Assembly: GCA_027624035.1 (NCBI GenBank)
Contig: JAQBUI010000028.1
Span: forward strand, 1 to 51,317
Direction: 5' to 3'
Length of the DNA stretch: 51,317 bases
From: Pseudomonadota bacterium
GTDB lineage: Bacteria; Pseudomonadota; Gammaproteobacteria; Pseudomonadales; Azotimanducaceae
The stretch's first letter is position 1. Each line of letters opens with the position of its first letter. The notes under the pieces were generated by a model. The model saw nothing but the letters and a program-made list of their open reading frames with translations. It had not been told where the DNA came from and did no database searches. Both the position numbers and the translations under genes were made by a program. This document shows positions 43,092 to 51,317 of this stretch, one piece after another.

Positions 43092-45166
43092 AACGACACT
43101 CCCGATGCAGCACCCAGCGTCTCTGCCATGACAAAGGCGTGGTAGCGCCCTGCCTCCCGTGCCATCAGCTCATCGTGCGCACCCAGTTCCGCAATCTGAC
43201 CGTTCTCCAGAAAGGCGATCTGATCAGCATTGCGAATGGTCGAGAGACGATGGGTGATCAGAAAGATCACCTTGCCCTTTCCCCACTCGGCCAGATTCGC
43301 CAGCACCTGTTGCTCGGTCCTCGCGTCAAGTGACGCCGTGGGTTCATCAAGGATCAGGATCGGGGTATTGCGCACCACGGCTCTGGCGATACTGAGCCGC
43401 TGTCGCTGGCCGGCCGAGAGCTTACCGCCCCGCTCACCGAGTTCGGTGTCGTAGCCCCTGGCCATCTGGGTGATGAACTCATCGGCACAGGCAATTTGCG
43501 CCGCCTTCTCAATGCTTTCCCGATCCGCATCCTGAGTACCAAACTTGATATTGTTGGCCACCGAGTCCGCAAACAGCACGTTCTTCTGCAGGGCAATCGC
43601 CGTGTTGGCACGGATGTCGTCAACCGCCATATCCCGCAAATCGACGCCATTGATCGTGATTCGGCCTTCATCAGGGTCGTAGAGCCTGAGCAATAGCGAC
43701 ATCAGAGTTGATTTACCAGCACCCGTTGTCCCGACGATCGCTGTCATGGTCCCGGCGCTGGCATCCAGGTTCACGGTCCGGAGCAGCGGCTTATGCGCAA
43801 CGTAACCAAAAGAGACCTGCTCCCAGGCCACCTGACTGATAGGTGCCGGGAATGCCACGGGCTCATCCGGGTCGCTTACCTCAGGCTGCAGATCCAGCAG
43901 AAAGAAGGCGCGCTCCAGTGCAACAAACAGGTCCTGCATGCGCATCCAGATGCCCATCAGCCCGCGAGCACTGACCATCGAGCCACCGATCCTGCCCCGG
44001 GCAATCGAAAATGCGCCGTAGTTCCACATCACAAAACCGATAACCGATGCCACCAGCGCCCCCAGGAACGTCTCCCGTTGTTCGATCACCCAGGTCACCA
44101 TGATGTACTCGGTCGTCAGGACCAACGCGCCGCCGAGCATGGCCACCACCAGGGTGATCAGCACCATATCCAGGCGCAGAAAGTAGGCCGTATCCAGCGC
44201 CCGCCTGGAGTCTGCATCAAATCGTTCAAAGACCCGATCCTCTGCATGGTTCGCCTTGACGATCTTGATGGCCGAGAACACTTCCTGGGCACGGGACGTC
44301 AGCGCGCTGTTGGCGTTTCGATTTGCCAGAGAGCGGCGGCGGATTCTGGGTGTCGTCACCACCGCAAGCCACCCGATGGGAACCCCAACCGCGACCAGCA
44401 TGGCGGCAAACAGCGGGTCAAAGGCTGCCACAATAAACAACCCGATGATCAGATAATAGATCGTGATCGCCGGGCTGATGATGCCACTTTGCAGCAGATT
44501 GACGATCTGGGCGCTGTCCTGGTACACCCTGAACATGACGTCGCCAACTCGGTTGTTGTCGTGGTACCGGAGCGAGAGTGACTCTGCCTGTTCCGCCATT
44601 GCGACGCGCAGATTCTGGTTGATGCAGTGCCAGATCCAGGTCGTGTAGTACCAGGCGATCAAGCCAACGACAGACGTCAGGACCGCGCCGATGATGCCCC
44701 AGATGATCAGACGGTTTCGAACCATCTTGCGCTGCGCCTGGGTGAGCGCAGGTTCAGCCGCGCTGCCCCCGGCAGATGCCATTTCGGCCACGCTGACCGC
44801 GGGCCCGCCCTTCCCAGCCGCAGCACTATTCTTCATCGGCGCTGCTGCCTGCTTGCCGTTTCCAAGCTTCTCAGGATCGGTCGTCACGTATTCATCGCCA
44901 ACGAACAGCACCGTCGCCTGGATGGGTTGCAGCTTCTCACCGACCAGAACCTTATTGGTCCAGAGGTCCGTGCCAACGAATGCCGTGACGATTGCAATCA
45001 AGCCACCGGAGGCGCCGAATCCAAGCAGAACCAGCAGATGTACCAGCATCGGCCGCATATAGGGCCAGGTCTTGAGTGTGAGCTGAAACATTCGTCGCAG
45101 ACTCATCGGCGGTGGTACGGTGTCGTCACCAGCCATATAGCCCGCGATCAGTGCTAGGTCACCCAT
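43088..45166 (-). CDS. ABC exporter subunit (membrane + ATPase), first gene
   Basis: A 692-aa ABC exporter subunit. A long soluble loop of about 100 aa lies between the first two membrane helices (Ala/Gly-rich segment KQAAAPMKNSAAAGKGGPA), which is longer than usual. The ATPase has Walker A GTTGAGKST, signature LSAGQRQRLSIARA, Walker B ILILDEPTASLD and switch His in ITHRLST. I start at the ATG at 45166, which has AGGAG 8 nt before; an in-frame TTG two codons upstream is also possible. It is the first gene of the two-gene exporter operon. Confidence 0.9.
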   Translation of the reverse strand: MGDLALIAGYMAGDDTVPPPMSLRRMFQLTLKTWPYMRPMLVHLLVLLGFGASGGLIAIVTAFVGTDLWTNKVLVGEKLQPIQATVLFVGDEYVTTDPEKLGNGKQAAAPMKNSAAAGKGGPAVSVAEMASAGGSAAEPALTQAQRKMVRNRLIIWGIIGAVLTSVVGLIAWYYTTWIWHCINQNLRVAMAEQAESLSLRYHDNNRVGDVMFRVYQDSAQIVNLLQSGIISPAITIYYLIIGLFIVAAFDPLFAAMLVAVGVPIGWLAVVTTPRIRRRSLANRNANSALTSRAQEVFSAIKIVKANHAEDRVFERFDADSRRALDTAYFLRLDMVLITLVVAMLGGALVLTTEYIMVTWVIEQRETFLGALVASVIGFVMWNYGAFSIARGRIGGSMVSARGLMGIWMRMQDLFVALERAFFLLDLQPEVSDPDEPVAFPAPISQVAWEQVSFGYVAHKPLLRTVNLDASAGTMTAIVGTTGAGKSTLMSLLLRLYDPDEGRITINGVDLRDMAVDDIRANTAIALQKNVLFADSVANNIKFGTQDADRESIEKAAQIACADEFITQMARGYDTELGERGGKLSAGQRQRLSIARAVVRNTPILILDEPTASLDARTEQQVLANLAEWGKGKVIFLITHRLSTIRNADQIAFLENGQIAELGAHDELMAREAGRYHAFVMAETLGAASGVSL

Positions 45167-45241
45167 TAACAATGCTCCTGATTTTTATCTTCTCTAGCCA
45201 AACCCTGAAGATGGGTGACGGCGCCGCCACTATCTCATACA

Positions 45242-45263
45242 CCTGACCTGGCACAAGGTCAGG
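45242..45263 (+). promoter_or_regulatory. perfect palindrome, likely operator before the ABC exporter pair
   Basis: CCTGACCT-N6-AGGTCAGG, 8-bp arms and a 6-bp spacer, 76 bp upstream of the exporter start at 45166. The symmetric spacing is typical of dimeric repressor binding sites. It lies in the 383-bp divergent gap between exporter and sulfatase-fold genes. Another, weaker repeat (GTGGG ... CCCAC) follows nearer the sulfatase side. Confidence 0.5.
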
Positions 45264-45432
45264 AGCCGCGTCAGCAGGCCGGTACCTCCCCCAAATTTTC
45301 GCTCCGATGCCACCGTCAAGGACAGACATATGGTGATGGACGATGCATGGCGAAATGTATGGTATTGATTTAGATGGAAATATCACGTCATTGTGGGAGG
45401 TGGCGCCCACTGTGACCCGCTTTCGGAAGGTG

Positions 45433-45462
45433 TTGATTTCCGTCCCGGCGAGCGGGTATACA
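45433..45462 (+). promoter_or_regulatory. sigma-70-like promoter before the sulfatase-fold gene
   Basis: TTGATT, 18-bp spacer, TATACA, 88 bp upstream of the start codon at 45550 and on its strand. A fair match to the consensus, not otherwise supported. Confidence 0.4.
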
Positions 45463-45549
45463 TTCGGCCAAGTCCAGGGCGAGCACTGACCTGGCGCCGA
45501 TAGAACATCCACCGGGACAACAAAAAGACCAATCCATCAAAGGAACGCC

Positions 45550-46923
45550 ATGAACGTGATCTGGATCACCGCCGACACCTTTCGCAAGGACCACCTTGGC
45601 TGTTACGGCAACAGGACCATTCGAACCCCTTCCCTTGATGCCCTGGCGAGTCGGTCTGTCCGATTCGACCGGCACTACGCCGCCGCTTTCCCAACCATGC
45701 CTGCACGGGCAGACTTCTATACCGGTCGCTGGACTGGCTGCACCATGGGCTGGGAGCCGATGCCAAAAGATCAGCGAACATTGCCGCAACTGCTGAGGCG
45801 GAATTTCCACACGGCAGCAGTCGTGGATACGCCGTTCTATACGCGCAACCACATGAATTACGACGTAGGGTTTCGCAGCTATATTGAAGTGCCCGGACAG
45901 CTTGGCGCGGGCGGCTATGATGGCGATATTCGCGACAACTGGCGAACCGAGTCCGAGCGATTTGCAGCCCGGACCTTTATCCAGTCCACCGAGTGGCTCG
46001 AACGTCACCACCGGGAGGACTTCTTTTTGTACATTGATGCATGGGACCCTCACGAACCATGGGATGCCCCGGATCACTACACCGAGTTGTACTGGCCGGG
46101 CTATGACGGTGAGCGCATCGACCCGCCCTATGCCTACTGGCAGGATGTAGAAGGCATGACCGAGGAACATGTGAACAAGGCCCATGCCTGCTATTGTGGC
46201 GAGATCACCATGGTGGATACGTGGGTCGGCTACTTCATCAGGCAACTGGAGAATATGGGCCTGATGGATAAGACAGCCATCGTGTTTACGACGGATCACG
46301 GCTTCTATTTTGGTGAACATGGCGGTCTGTTTGGCAAGACCTTCGGCCATCCCAAAACCACCGCAGCAGTGACGCCTCGTTACCAGGATGGTGATGAAGA
46401 CTGGTTGTGGTCCAGATCACCCTTGTTCGAAGAAACCATCGCCTGCCCTCTGATGATCTATGCCCCCGGAGTCGAGCCGGCCGTATACGGCGGCCTGACT
46501 TCTGCCGTGGATATCATGCCGACGGTGCTGGAAATCATGGGTCAGGACATTCCTGTTTCGGTACACGGTGAATCACTGCTCGCCAGAATGAAGGACACCG
46601 GCCTGCCAGGGCGGGAGTACGTGATCAGCGCTCAGCCATTCTCCAAACCGGGGCAGATCACCAGGCAGGTCGACGGCCGGGAACGCAAGATGTCGGTCGA
46701 ATCCAGCACCACCATCACCACGGACGAATGGGCACTGCTGTATAGCACTGACCCCGGTGAATCGTGGCTGTATCACCTGCCGACCGACCCGCATCAGGAA
46801 AGAAACGTCGCCCAGGAGCACCAGGACGTGGCGAAACAGCTACACCAGCACCTGGTGAGCTTCATGCAGCAATTCGGTGTGTCAGCGGAACTGCAGGACG
46901 CACGCAAGGAACTCATTCTCTGA
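45550..46923 (+). CDS. sulfatase/alkaline-phosphatase-fold hydrolase with Thr in the nucleophile position
   Basis: A 457-aa cytoplasmic-looking member of the sulfatase fold (no signal peptide). The N-terminal metal site is WITADTFRKDHLGCYG, and the second metal block is VFTTDHGFYFGEHG. The CxPxR or SxPxR motif, where Cys or Ser becomes formylglycine, reads TMPAR (Thr49-Pro51-Arg53). Thr is the nucleophile in the related NPP/phosphodiesterase group, so a phosphoester hydrolase or a sulfatase with Thr is possible; a formylglycine sulfatase is unlikely. No formylglycine-generating enzyme is in the window. Confidence 0.85.
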   Translation: MNVIWITADTFRKDHLGCYGNRTIRTPSLDALASRSVRFDRHYAAAFPTMPARADFYTGRWTGCTMGWEPMPKDQRTLPQLLRRNFHTAAVVDTPFYTRNHMNYDVGFRSYIEVPGQLGAGGYDGDIRDNWRTESERFAARTFIQSTEWLERHHREDFFLYIDAWDPHEPWDAPDHYTELYWPGYDGERIDPPYAYWQDVEGMTEEHVNKAHACYCGEITMVDTWVGYFIRQLENMGLMDKTAIVFTTDHGFYFGEHGGLFGKTFGHPKTTAAVTPRYQDGDEDWLWSRSPLFEETIACPLMIYAPGVEPAVYGGLTSAVDIMPTVLEIMGQDIPVSVHGESLLARMKDTGLPGREYVISAQPFSKPGQITRQVDGRERKMSVESSTTITTDEWALLYSTDPGESWLYHLPTDPHQERNVAQEHQDVAKQLHQHLVSFMQQFGVSAELQDARKELIL

Positions 46924-46986
46924 TTCACCTGGGCAGACCGCCTCTCAAGGGTCGCAGTCCCTGACGATTTTTAGTAGATTGCGGGT

Positions 46987-48798
46987 GTGGTCACTTCAAA
47001 GGGGAAGTCTGCCGTGCGGCTCGCAACGTTTGCCATCGCTGCCCTAACATCTTGTTTGGCGGCAGCCGATACACAGGTCTATTTTGGCGACCTGCATCTC
47101 CATACCCGTTACTCCAATGATGCGATTGCGTTTATGGGCACCACAAGAACGCCGGACGATGCCTATCGGTTCGCCCGCGGCAAGCCCGTCAGAACCAGCG
47201 GGGACCGGACAGTCCGAATAGCCCGGCCACTCGATTTCCTTGCCGTGACGGAGCACATGCGTTTTCTGGGTGCATTGCAGAGCATGACTGCGCCCGACAG
47301 TCCATTCAGGGACAGCCCGGCTGGTAAACGCATCAATTCGTCTGATCCTGGCCAACGTGCGCTGGCATTTCTGATCGACATCGCGCCCTGGGGCCGGCCC
47401 GGGGTCATCGAACCCTCCGAGGGCATCGATGTGCCTGATCGAGCGGACCGCATCTGGCGGGAGATCGTCGCGACTGCAGACCGCCATTACCAACCCGGCA
47501 AGTTCACGACCTTCGCCGCCTACGAATGGACCGCCGAGCCGCGAAGAGCCGCTGGCAACGGACCGCTCGCCAATATGCATCGGGTGGTGATCTTCGAGGA
47601 CACCCGGGACCTTCCCTACCCCTTCTCTGCTGTGGACTCCGTGCATCCGGAACGACTCTGGGAATACCTGGAGGCGCAGCGCCAGAGGGGAATCGATGCC
47701 ATCGCAATCCCTCACAACATGAACATCAGCGATGGATTGATGTATGCCCCCGCCGATTCCTACGGGATGCCACTCACAGAACACTATGCGGCCCGTCGAA
47801 GCTGGAATGAACCGCTCGGTGAGGTCACCCAGCAGAAAGGAACCTCGGAGACCCATCCCATGTTGTCGCCGAACGATGAATTCGCCGAATTCGAACTGAG
47901 ACGTACGTTGTTTGGCTCCACCAACGAAGGGCGCCTGACCGGCAGCTACGTTCGCGATGCATACAAGCGTGGCCTCGAGTACGAAGCCTGGGGCTTTTTT
48001 AACCCTTACCAGTTCGGAATGATCGGGGCGACGGACTATCACTGGGCATTGTCTACAGTGAGCGAGAACCGCATCTTTGAAGACCCGGAGCCCGCGCCCA
48101 ACCGGGCCGCCCGGGGAATCGGTTCCATGGAAGTCAGCGCCGGTGGCCTTTCCGGGGTATGGGCCGCCGAAAACAGCCGCAAGGAAATCTTCGCCGCCAT
48201 GCGTCGGCGCGAGACTTTCGCCACGACCGGCCCCCGGATCAGCGTCCGCTTTTTTGGTGGATGGCACTACCCTGACGATTTGCTGGAAGATCGGCGGTGG
48301 GTGGATGCGGCTGGTGAAAGTGGCGTTCCAATGGGCGGCGAACTCAGCACAGTCCAAGGCCGCGTTCCCAGGTTCGCCGTGTTGGCAGGAAAGGATCCCG
48401 ATGGCGCCAATCTGGACCGCATCCAGATCGTCAAGGGCTGGGTCGAGGCTGGACGAGCGAGGGAGGCAGTCTTCAATGTGGCCGTCTCAGATGGACGCAC
48501 GATCCGGCCTGATGGTTCGGTGGCGCCGCTCGAGGGCACTGTAGACGTGACCAGCGCCAGCTATACCAATACCGTTGGGGACTCAACGCTCAAGGCCTTG
48601 TGGGAAGACCCCGCCTTCGACCCGAAAGCACCGGCGTTTTACTACGCCCGGGTTATCGAGATCCCGACGCCAAGATGGCAGGTATACGATGCGGTCGCCG
48701 CCGGCGTACCCGTTCCCGAGGGCCCGCCAACAGTGCTACAGGAGCGCGCCTATACGTCGCCCATCTGGTACGCGCCAGCGCGGCCCCGCGAGCCCTGA
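46987..48798 (+). CDS. DUF3604-domain secreted protein
   Basis: A 603-aa protein with a signal peptide (residues 1-27, ending SCLAAA). The mature start YFGDLHLHTRYSNDA (about 32-46) is the DUF3604 signature, resembling the metal-binding HxH of PHP phosphoesterases, and later EHMRFLG, IPHNMN and GATDYHWAL supply more His/Asp that could bind metal. DUF3604 proteins are common in marine bacteria; the reaction is not established. GTG start at 46987. Its stop overlaps the PpiC-type gene by one base, so the isomerase may help fold it in the periplasm. Confidence 0.88.
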   Translation: MVTSKGKSAVRLATFAIAALTSCLAAADTQVYFGDLHLHTRYSNDAIAFMGTTRTPDDAYRFARGKPVRTSGDRTVRIARPLDFLAVTEHMRFLGALQSMTAPDSPFRDSPAGKRINSSDPGQRALAFLIDIAPWGRPGVIEPSEGIDVPDRADRIWREIVATADRHYQPGKFTTFAAYEWTAEPRRAAGNGPLANMHRVVIFEDTRDLPYPFSAVDSVHPERLWEYLEAQRQRGIDAIAIPHNMNISDGLMYAPADSYGMPLTEHYAARRSWNEPLGEVTQQKGTSETHPMLSPNDEFAEFELRRTLFGSTNEGRLTGSYVRDAYKRGLEYEAWGFFNPYQFGMIGATDYHWALSTVSENRIFEDPEPAPNRAARGIGSMEVSAGGLSGVWAAENSRKEIFAAMRRRETFATTGPRISVRFFGGWHYPDDLLEDRRWVDAAGESGVPMGGELSTVQGRVPRFAVLAGKDPDGANLDRIQIVKGWVEAGRAREAVFNVAVSDGRTIRPDGSVAPLEGTVDVTSASYTNTVGDSTLKALWEDPAFDPKAPAFYYARVIEIPTPRWQVYDAVAAGVPVPEGPPTVLQERAYTSPIWYAPARPREP

Positions 48799-49622
48799 TG
48801 TCGGCCAGTTCGCTGGCACGAGAGCCGTTGCTGCATTTTCTGGCGGCAGGTTTGCTGCTCTTTGTCGCATTTGAGATGAACGACACGAGTCATGAGGTGG
48901 CGATTAACCTCACGGCGTCGGACATCAGCGCCATGAGACTGCTCTGGGAATCACAGTGGCGCCGGCCACCAACCGATCAGGAACTGGCCAATCTCATTGA
49001 GCTGCGCATCCGCGAAGAGATTTACGCGAGGCAAGCCGCGGCACTGGGTCTGGACCAGGGTGATGGCGTGGTGCGACGACGCCTCGCCCTCAAACTTGAG
49101 AACCGTATCGCCGATCTCGCGTCCCTCGACGAGCCGTCTTCCGCGCAGCTTCGCGCCTATTACTCAGAGCACAGAGAGGACTATCGTCAGCCTGCGGACA
49201 TCACTTTCGAACACCGCTTTTTCTCTGCCGACAGCCGCCGGGAACAGGCCCGACAGGACGCCATTGATTCCCTTTCTCGCCTGAATATGGGCCAGGACGT
49301 CACGGCAGACCCCTTCCCTGGGCCCACAGTCACCACCGCGTCGGTCCCCGCGCTGTCCGCCTCCTTCGGCAATAGTTTCGGCCAGGCCCTGCTCAGTCTC
49401 GCGAGGGCCGGACAGGCCGGCTGGTCAGGGCCGGTGCAGTCCGCCTATGGTGAACATGTTGTCAGAATCGACGGGTACCAGGCATCTTCGATTCCAGAAT
49501 TCGGGGCGGTGCGCGAGCGTGTGCTGGCGGACTGGGTCCAGCAACAGGTGACACAGGCTCAAAGCGAACAATACGCCGAGATGCGGCGCCGCTACAGGAT
49601 CAACATCGCCATCCAAAAATGA
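48798..49622 (+). CDS. membrane-anchored PpiC-type peptidyl-prolyl isomerase
   Basis: A 274-aa folding helper. An N-terminal membrane anchor (about 10-26) precedes a helical SurA/PrsA-like N-domain (TDQELANLIELRIREEIYAR) and then a parvulin domain (TFEHRFFSADSRRE ... GQAGWSGPVQSAYGEHVVRI). The last part keeps the parvulin block GxxGPVxSxYGxHxVxI. The start at 48798 overlaps the DUF3604 stop (TGATG); an upstream frame would lie wholly inside that gene. Confidence 0.85.
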   Translation: MSASSLAREPLLHFLAAGLLLFVAFEMNDTSHEVAINLTASDISAMRLLWESQWRRPPTDQELANLIELRIREEIYARQAAALGLDQGDGVVRRRLALKLENRIADLASLDEPSSAQLRAYYSEHREDYRQPADITFEHRFFSADSRREQARQDAIDSLSRLNMGQDVTADPFPGPTVTTASVPALSASFGNSFGQALLSLARAGQAGWSGPVQSAYGEHVVRIDGYQASSIPEFGAVRERVLADWVQQQVTQAQSEQYAEMRRRYRINIAIQK

Positions 49623-49704
49623 TTTCTGCGTAACAAATGGAAGGCCATGCAACAGGCCCCGGCCACTTCGCAATCAGAGCCGTGAAAGGCAAAGCGGCAA
49701 TGGA

Positions 49705-50505
49705 TCACTCATCGCCCAGTCTCTGGAACCTCGGTGCGCGTTTCTCGGTGAACGCCGTCGCGCCTTCCCGGGCATCGTCCGTGTCCGTGAAACGGTCAGT
49801 TGACCTCGCGGCATCCTGCAAGGCGGTGCGATAGTCGACGCCCAGGTGGTCATAGATCAGGCGTTTGGTTTCCGCAATCGCACCCGGCGGTGACGTGATC
49901 GCGAGTTTCTCGATGTAGTCCACCGCTGCCTGCACCGAATCGTCGGCCAGGCGATCAACCAGGCCGATGCGATGGGCCTCCTCGGCACCAATCATGTCGC
50001 TCATCCACAGAAGGTCCAGTGCGCGCCCCGACCCGACCAGTCTCGGCAGAATCCATGAGACGCCATGCTCGGCAATGAGGCCCCGCTTGAGAAACACGGT
50101 GGTGAGCCTGGCGTCCTGGGCGGCGATTCTGATATCGCACATCAGCGCCAGCACGAGTCCACCGCCAGCCGCAACGCCATTGATGGCGGCAATCACGGGT
50201 TTGGGCGTCTGCAGCAGATAACTGAATATTCCTGGCAGTGCCTCGGGGTCATGCTGGCGCGCCGTCTGGCTGCCGCCGGATTTCGTCACGGACACGAGCG
50301 AGGCGGCGTCAAGGCCACTGGAAAACCCCCGGCCCGCTCCGGTGATCACGATACCGATAACGTTCTGGTCCTTCGCCGCAGAATCGACCGCGTGGCGTAT
50401 TTCCGTCAGTGTTTCGGGGGTGAAGGCGTTCAGTTTCTCGGGCCTGTTCAGCTGAACGATGGCAGCATTGCCGTTCAGTGAATATTCGATGTCACGGTAT
50501 TCCAT
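49705..50505 (-). CDS. enoyl-CoA hydratase/isomerase family protein
   Basis: A 266-aa crotonase-fold enzyme. NRPEKLNAFTPET, GAGRGFSSGLD (oxyanion hole) and AINGVAAGGGLVLALMCDIR are the usual family blocks. The hydratase position Glu in the region following the helix reads IAEHGVSWILPRLVG, so one of the two catalytic Glu seems kept. It probably acts on unsaturated acyl-CoAs. MEYRDIEYSL at 50505 is the usual start; an upstream extension is not needed. Confidence 0.88.
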   Translation of the reverse strand: MEYRDIEYSLNGNAAIVQLNRPEKLNAFTPETLTEIRHAVDSAAKDQNVIGIVITGAGRGFSSGLDAASLVSVTKSGGSQTARQHDPEALPGIFSYLLQTPKPVIAAINGVAAGGGLVLALMCDIRIAAQDARLTTVFLKRGLIAEHGVSWILPRLVGSGRALDLLWMSDMIGAEEAHRIGLVDRLADDSVQAAVDYIEKLAITSPPGAIAETKRLIYDHLGVDYRTALQDAARSTDRFTDTDDAREGATAFTEKRAPRFQRLGDE

Positions 50506-50596
50506 GGACCTGATCCTTGACTGATGTTCGGGGTCAATAGACCATTTTCGACAGACCATTTCAAATGGTGGTGGCTGACGGGGCCCAATGAGGGCG

Positions 50597-50624
50597 TTGC
50601 GTTCCGGGCGTTGTGCCCTATAGT
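50597..50624 (+). promoter_or_regulatory. sigma-70-like promoter before the exported methyltransferase
   Basis: TTGCGT, 16-bp spacer, TATAGT, 26 bp before the ATG at 50650. It lies in the divergent gap with the enoyl-CoA hydratase gene. Confidence 0.4.
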
Positions 50625-50649
50625 GTCAGCATCAAGCCACGGAGCCACA

Positions 50650-51270
50650 ATGATGAAACGATTGCCTGGGTTACTGATTGGATTACTGATGTTGCCACTG
50701 CCACTGATGGCGGGTCTCGATGAAGGCTTTGATGCCGCGCTGGCGGCAGATGGCAGGGCGCAGGAAGAAAGGGACCGGGATGCGGACCGAAGACCCCGTG
50801 AGGTGCTCGAATTTGTCGGCATTGGAGAGGGCATGACCGTACTCGAAATCATCGCTGGCGGCGGCTGGTACACAGAGGTGCTGGCTGCGGCTGTTGGTCC
50901 CACCGGCAAGGTGATCGCGCAGAACGGCGAGTATGGCCGACGCCGCTACGCCGAGGCTATGGCGGCCCGGGCGGAACGCCTGGGGAATGTTGAGCTTGTC
51001 TATAGCGAGGGGGCGCAGTTGTCTCTGCCATCCGGCGCAGACGCGGCCTTCACCGCGCTTAACCTGCATGATGTTGCCAACAACAGTGAGCAGGCGGCGA
51101 CCGGCATGCTGCGGGCTATCCACGCCGCACTCAAACCCGGGGGCGTGTTGGGTATCGTCGACCATGCGGGCAAGGAAGGGGCAGACAACGCGGCGCTGCA
51201 CCGGATGGAACCCGCTGTGGCCCATCGGCTGATGACTGAGGCCGGCTTCATTGTAGGACTCTTCCCCTGA
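50650..51270 (+). CDS. exported SAM-dependent methyltransferase (COG4798-like), possibly C-terminally short
   Basis: A 206-aa protein. A signal peptide (MMKRLPGLLIGLLMLPLPLM, cleavage near 22) precedes the methyltransferase fold: EVLEFVGIGEGMTVLEIIAGGGWYTEVLAAA (SAM motif I), then ALNLHDVAN and HAALKPGGVLGIVDHAG. Related proteins continue about 40-60 aa after the final TEAGF segment, but this frame stops at GLFP. A one-base change could remove that end, or the family member is simply short. The window ends 47 bp later, so this cannot be settled here. Confidence 0.78.
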   Translation: MMKRLPGLLIGLLMLPLPLMAGLDEGFDAALAADGRAQEERDRDADRRPREVLEFVGIGEGMTVLEIIAGGGWYTEVLAAAVGPTGKVIAQNGEYGRRRYAEAMAARAERLGNVELVYSEGAQLSLPSGADAAFTALNLHDVANNSEQAATGMLRAIHAALKPGGVLGIVDHAGKEGADNAALHRMEPAVAHRLMTEAGFIVGLFP

Positions 51271-51317
51271 TCGAGTGGGCAGATTATCGTAGTCCCCTAT
51301 GAGAGACAAAGACCTAT

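Noticed and set aside
45388..46350. 320-aa open frame on the minus strand across the sulfatase-fold gene
   Set aside because: It is a shadow of the sense gene, which has clear family motifs; the antisense protein has no domain and biased composition.
47044..48357. 437-aa open frame on the minus strand across the DUF3604 gene
   Set aside because: Long antisense frames are expected in GC-rich coding DNA; the sense frame carries the signal peptide and family signature.

Overview
The window looks like a chromosomal segment of a GC-rich environmental gammaproteobacterium. The best taxonomic hint is a TIGR02647-family protein (34.4 kb), a family known from Pseudomonas-like gammaproteobacteria. Close relatives of E. 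coli Gmm and YghU, and the mix of 2-oxoglutarate oxygenases, a flavin monooxygenase, CaiB, thiolase/DUF35, a sulfatase-like protein and DUF3604, fit an aerobic, probably marine, degrader of organic matter. The taxonomy is inference. I found no rRNA, tRNA, CRISPR array, transposase or phage gene.

Layout: 0-3.3 kb (-) is a GldA/GldF/GldG-like ABC system (the GldG-like protein runs off the left edge). 3.3-8.7 kb (+) holds a HAD phosphatase, an SDR, a secreted TPR protein, GDP-mannose mannosyl hydrolase and two glycosyltransferases, facing a minus-strand group of membrane GT2, a 2OG-Fe(II) oxygenase and a CNT nucleoside transporter (8.7-12.0 kb). 12.2-17.1 kb holds a phosphoesterase, an unknown anchored protein, a Baeyer-Villiger-type monooxygenase and a GT87-like membrane enzyme. 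17.1-22.5 kb (-) holds a secreted unknown, a PhyH dioxygenase, a tightly overlapping HprK-like kinase / PqqD / radical SAM trio, and a secreted esterase. 22.8-27.8 kb holds a membrane protein with an XRE regulator, MetY, an FMN-binding glutamate-synthase-like protein and another membrane protein. 27.9-32.9 kb (+) is a catabolic group: SDR, AhpD/CMD protein (frameshifted), CaiB CoA-transferase, thiolase-like protein, DUF35 partner and SRPBCC protein. 33-41 kb holds a second PhyH, small proteins, YghU, an epoxide hydrolase, a seven-heme cytochrome fused to TPRs, a methyltransferase and a diguanylate cyclase. 41-45.2 kb (-) is a two-subunit ABC exporter. 45.5-51.3 kb holds a sulfatase-fold hydrolase, DUF3604 protein, PpiC-type isomerase, enoyl-CoA hydratase and an exported methyltransferase.

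Two features stand out. First, a structured repeat of about 91 bp occurs five times between 23.5 and 37.2 kb, always in the same orientation. Two copies are identical by reading, two begin on the base after a stop codon, and the 5' hairpin stem is kept while its loop changes. Second, the radical SAM-PqqD-HprK-like trio (19.05-21.27 kb), joined by 4-bp ATGA overlaps, has the parts of a peptide-modifying system that would add a radical SAM modification and a phosphate, but no obvious substrate gene. The 268-bp gap upstream holds two weak candidate short ORFs.

The 27.9-32.9 kb group most likely handles acyl-CoA intermediates: CaiB loads CoA, the SDR oxidises an alcohol, and the thiolase-like protein, which lacks the usual catalytic Cys and His, may act with DUF35 as an Ltp2-like retro-aldolase instead of a thiolase.
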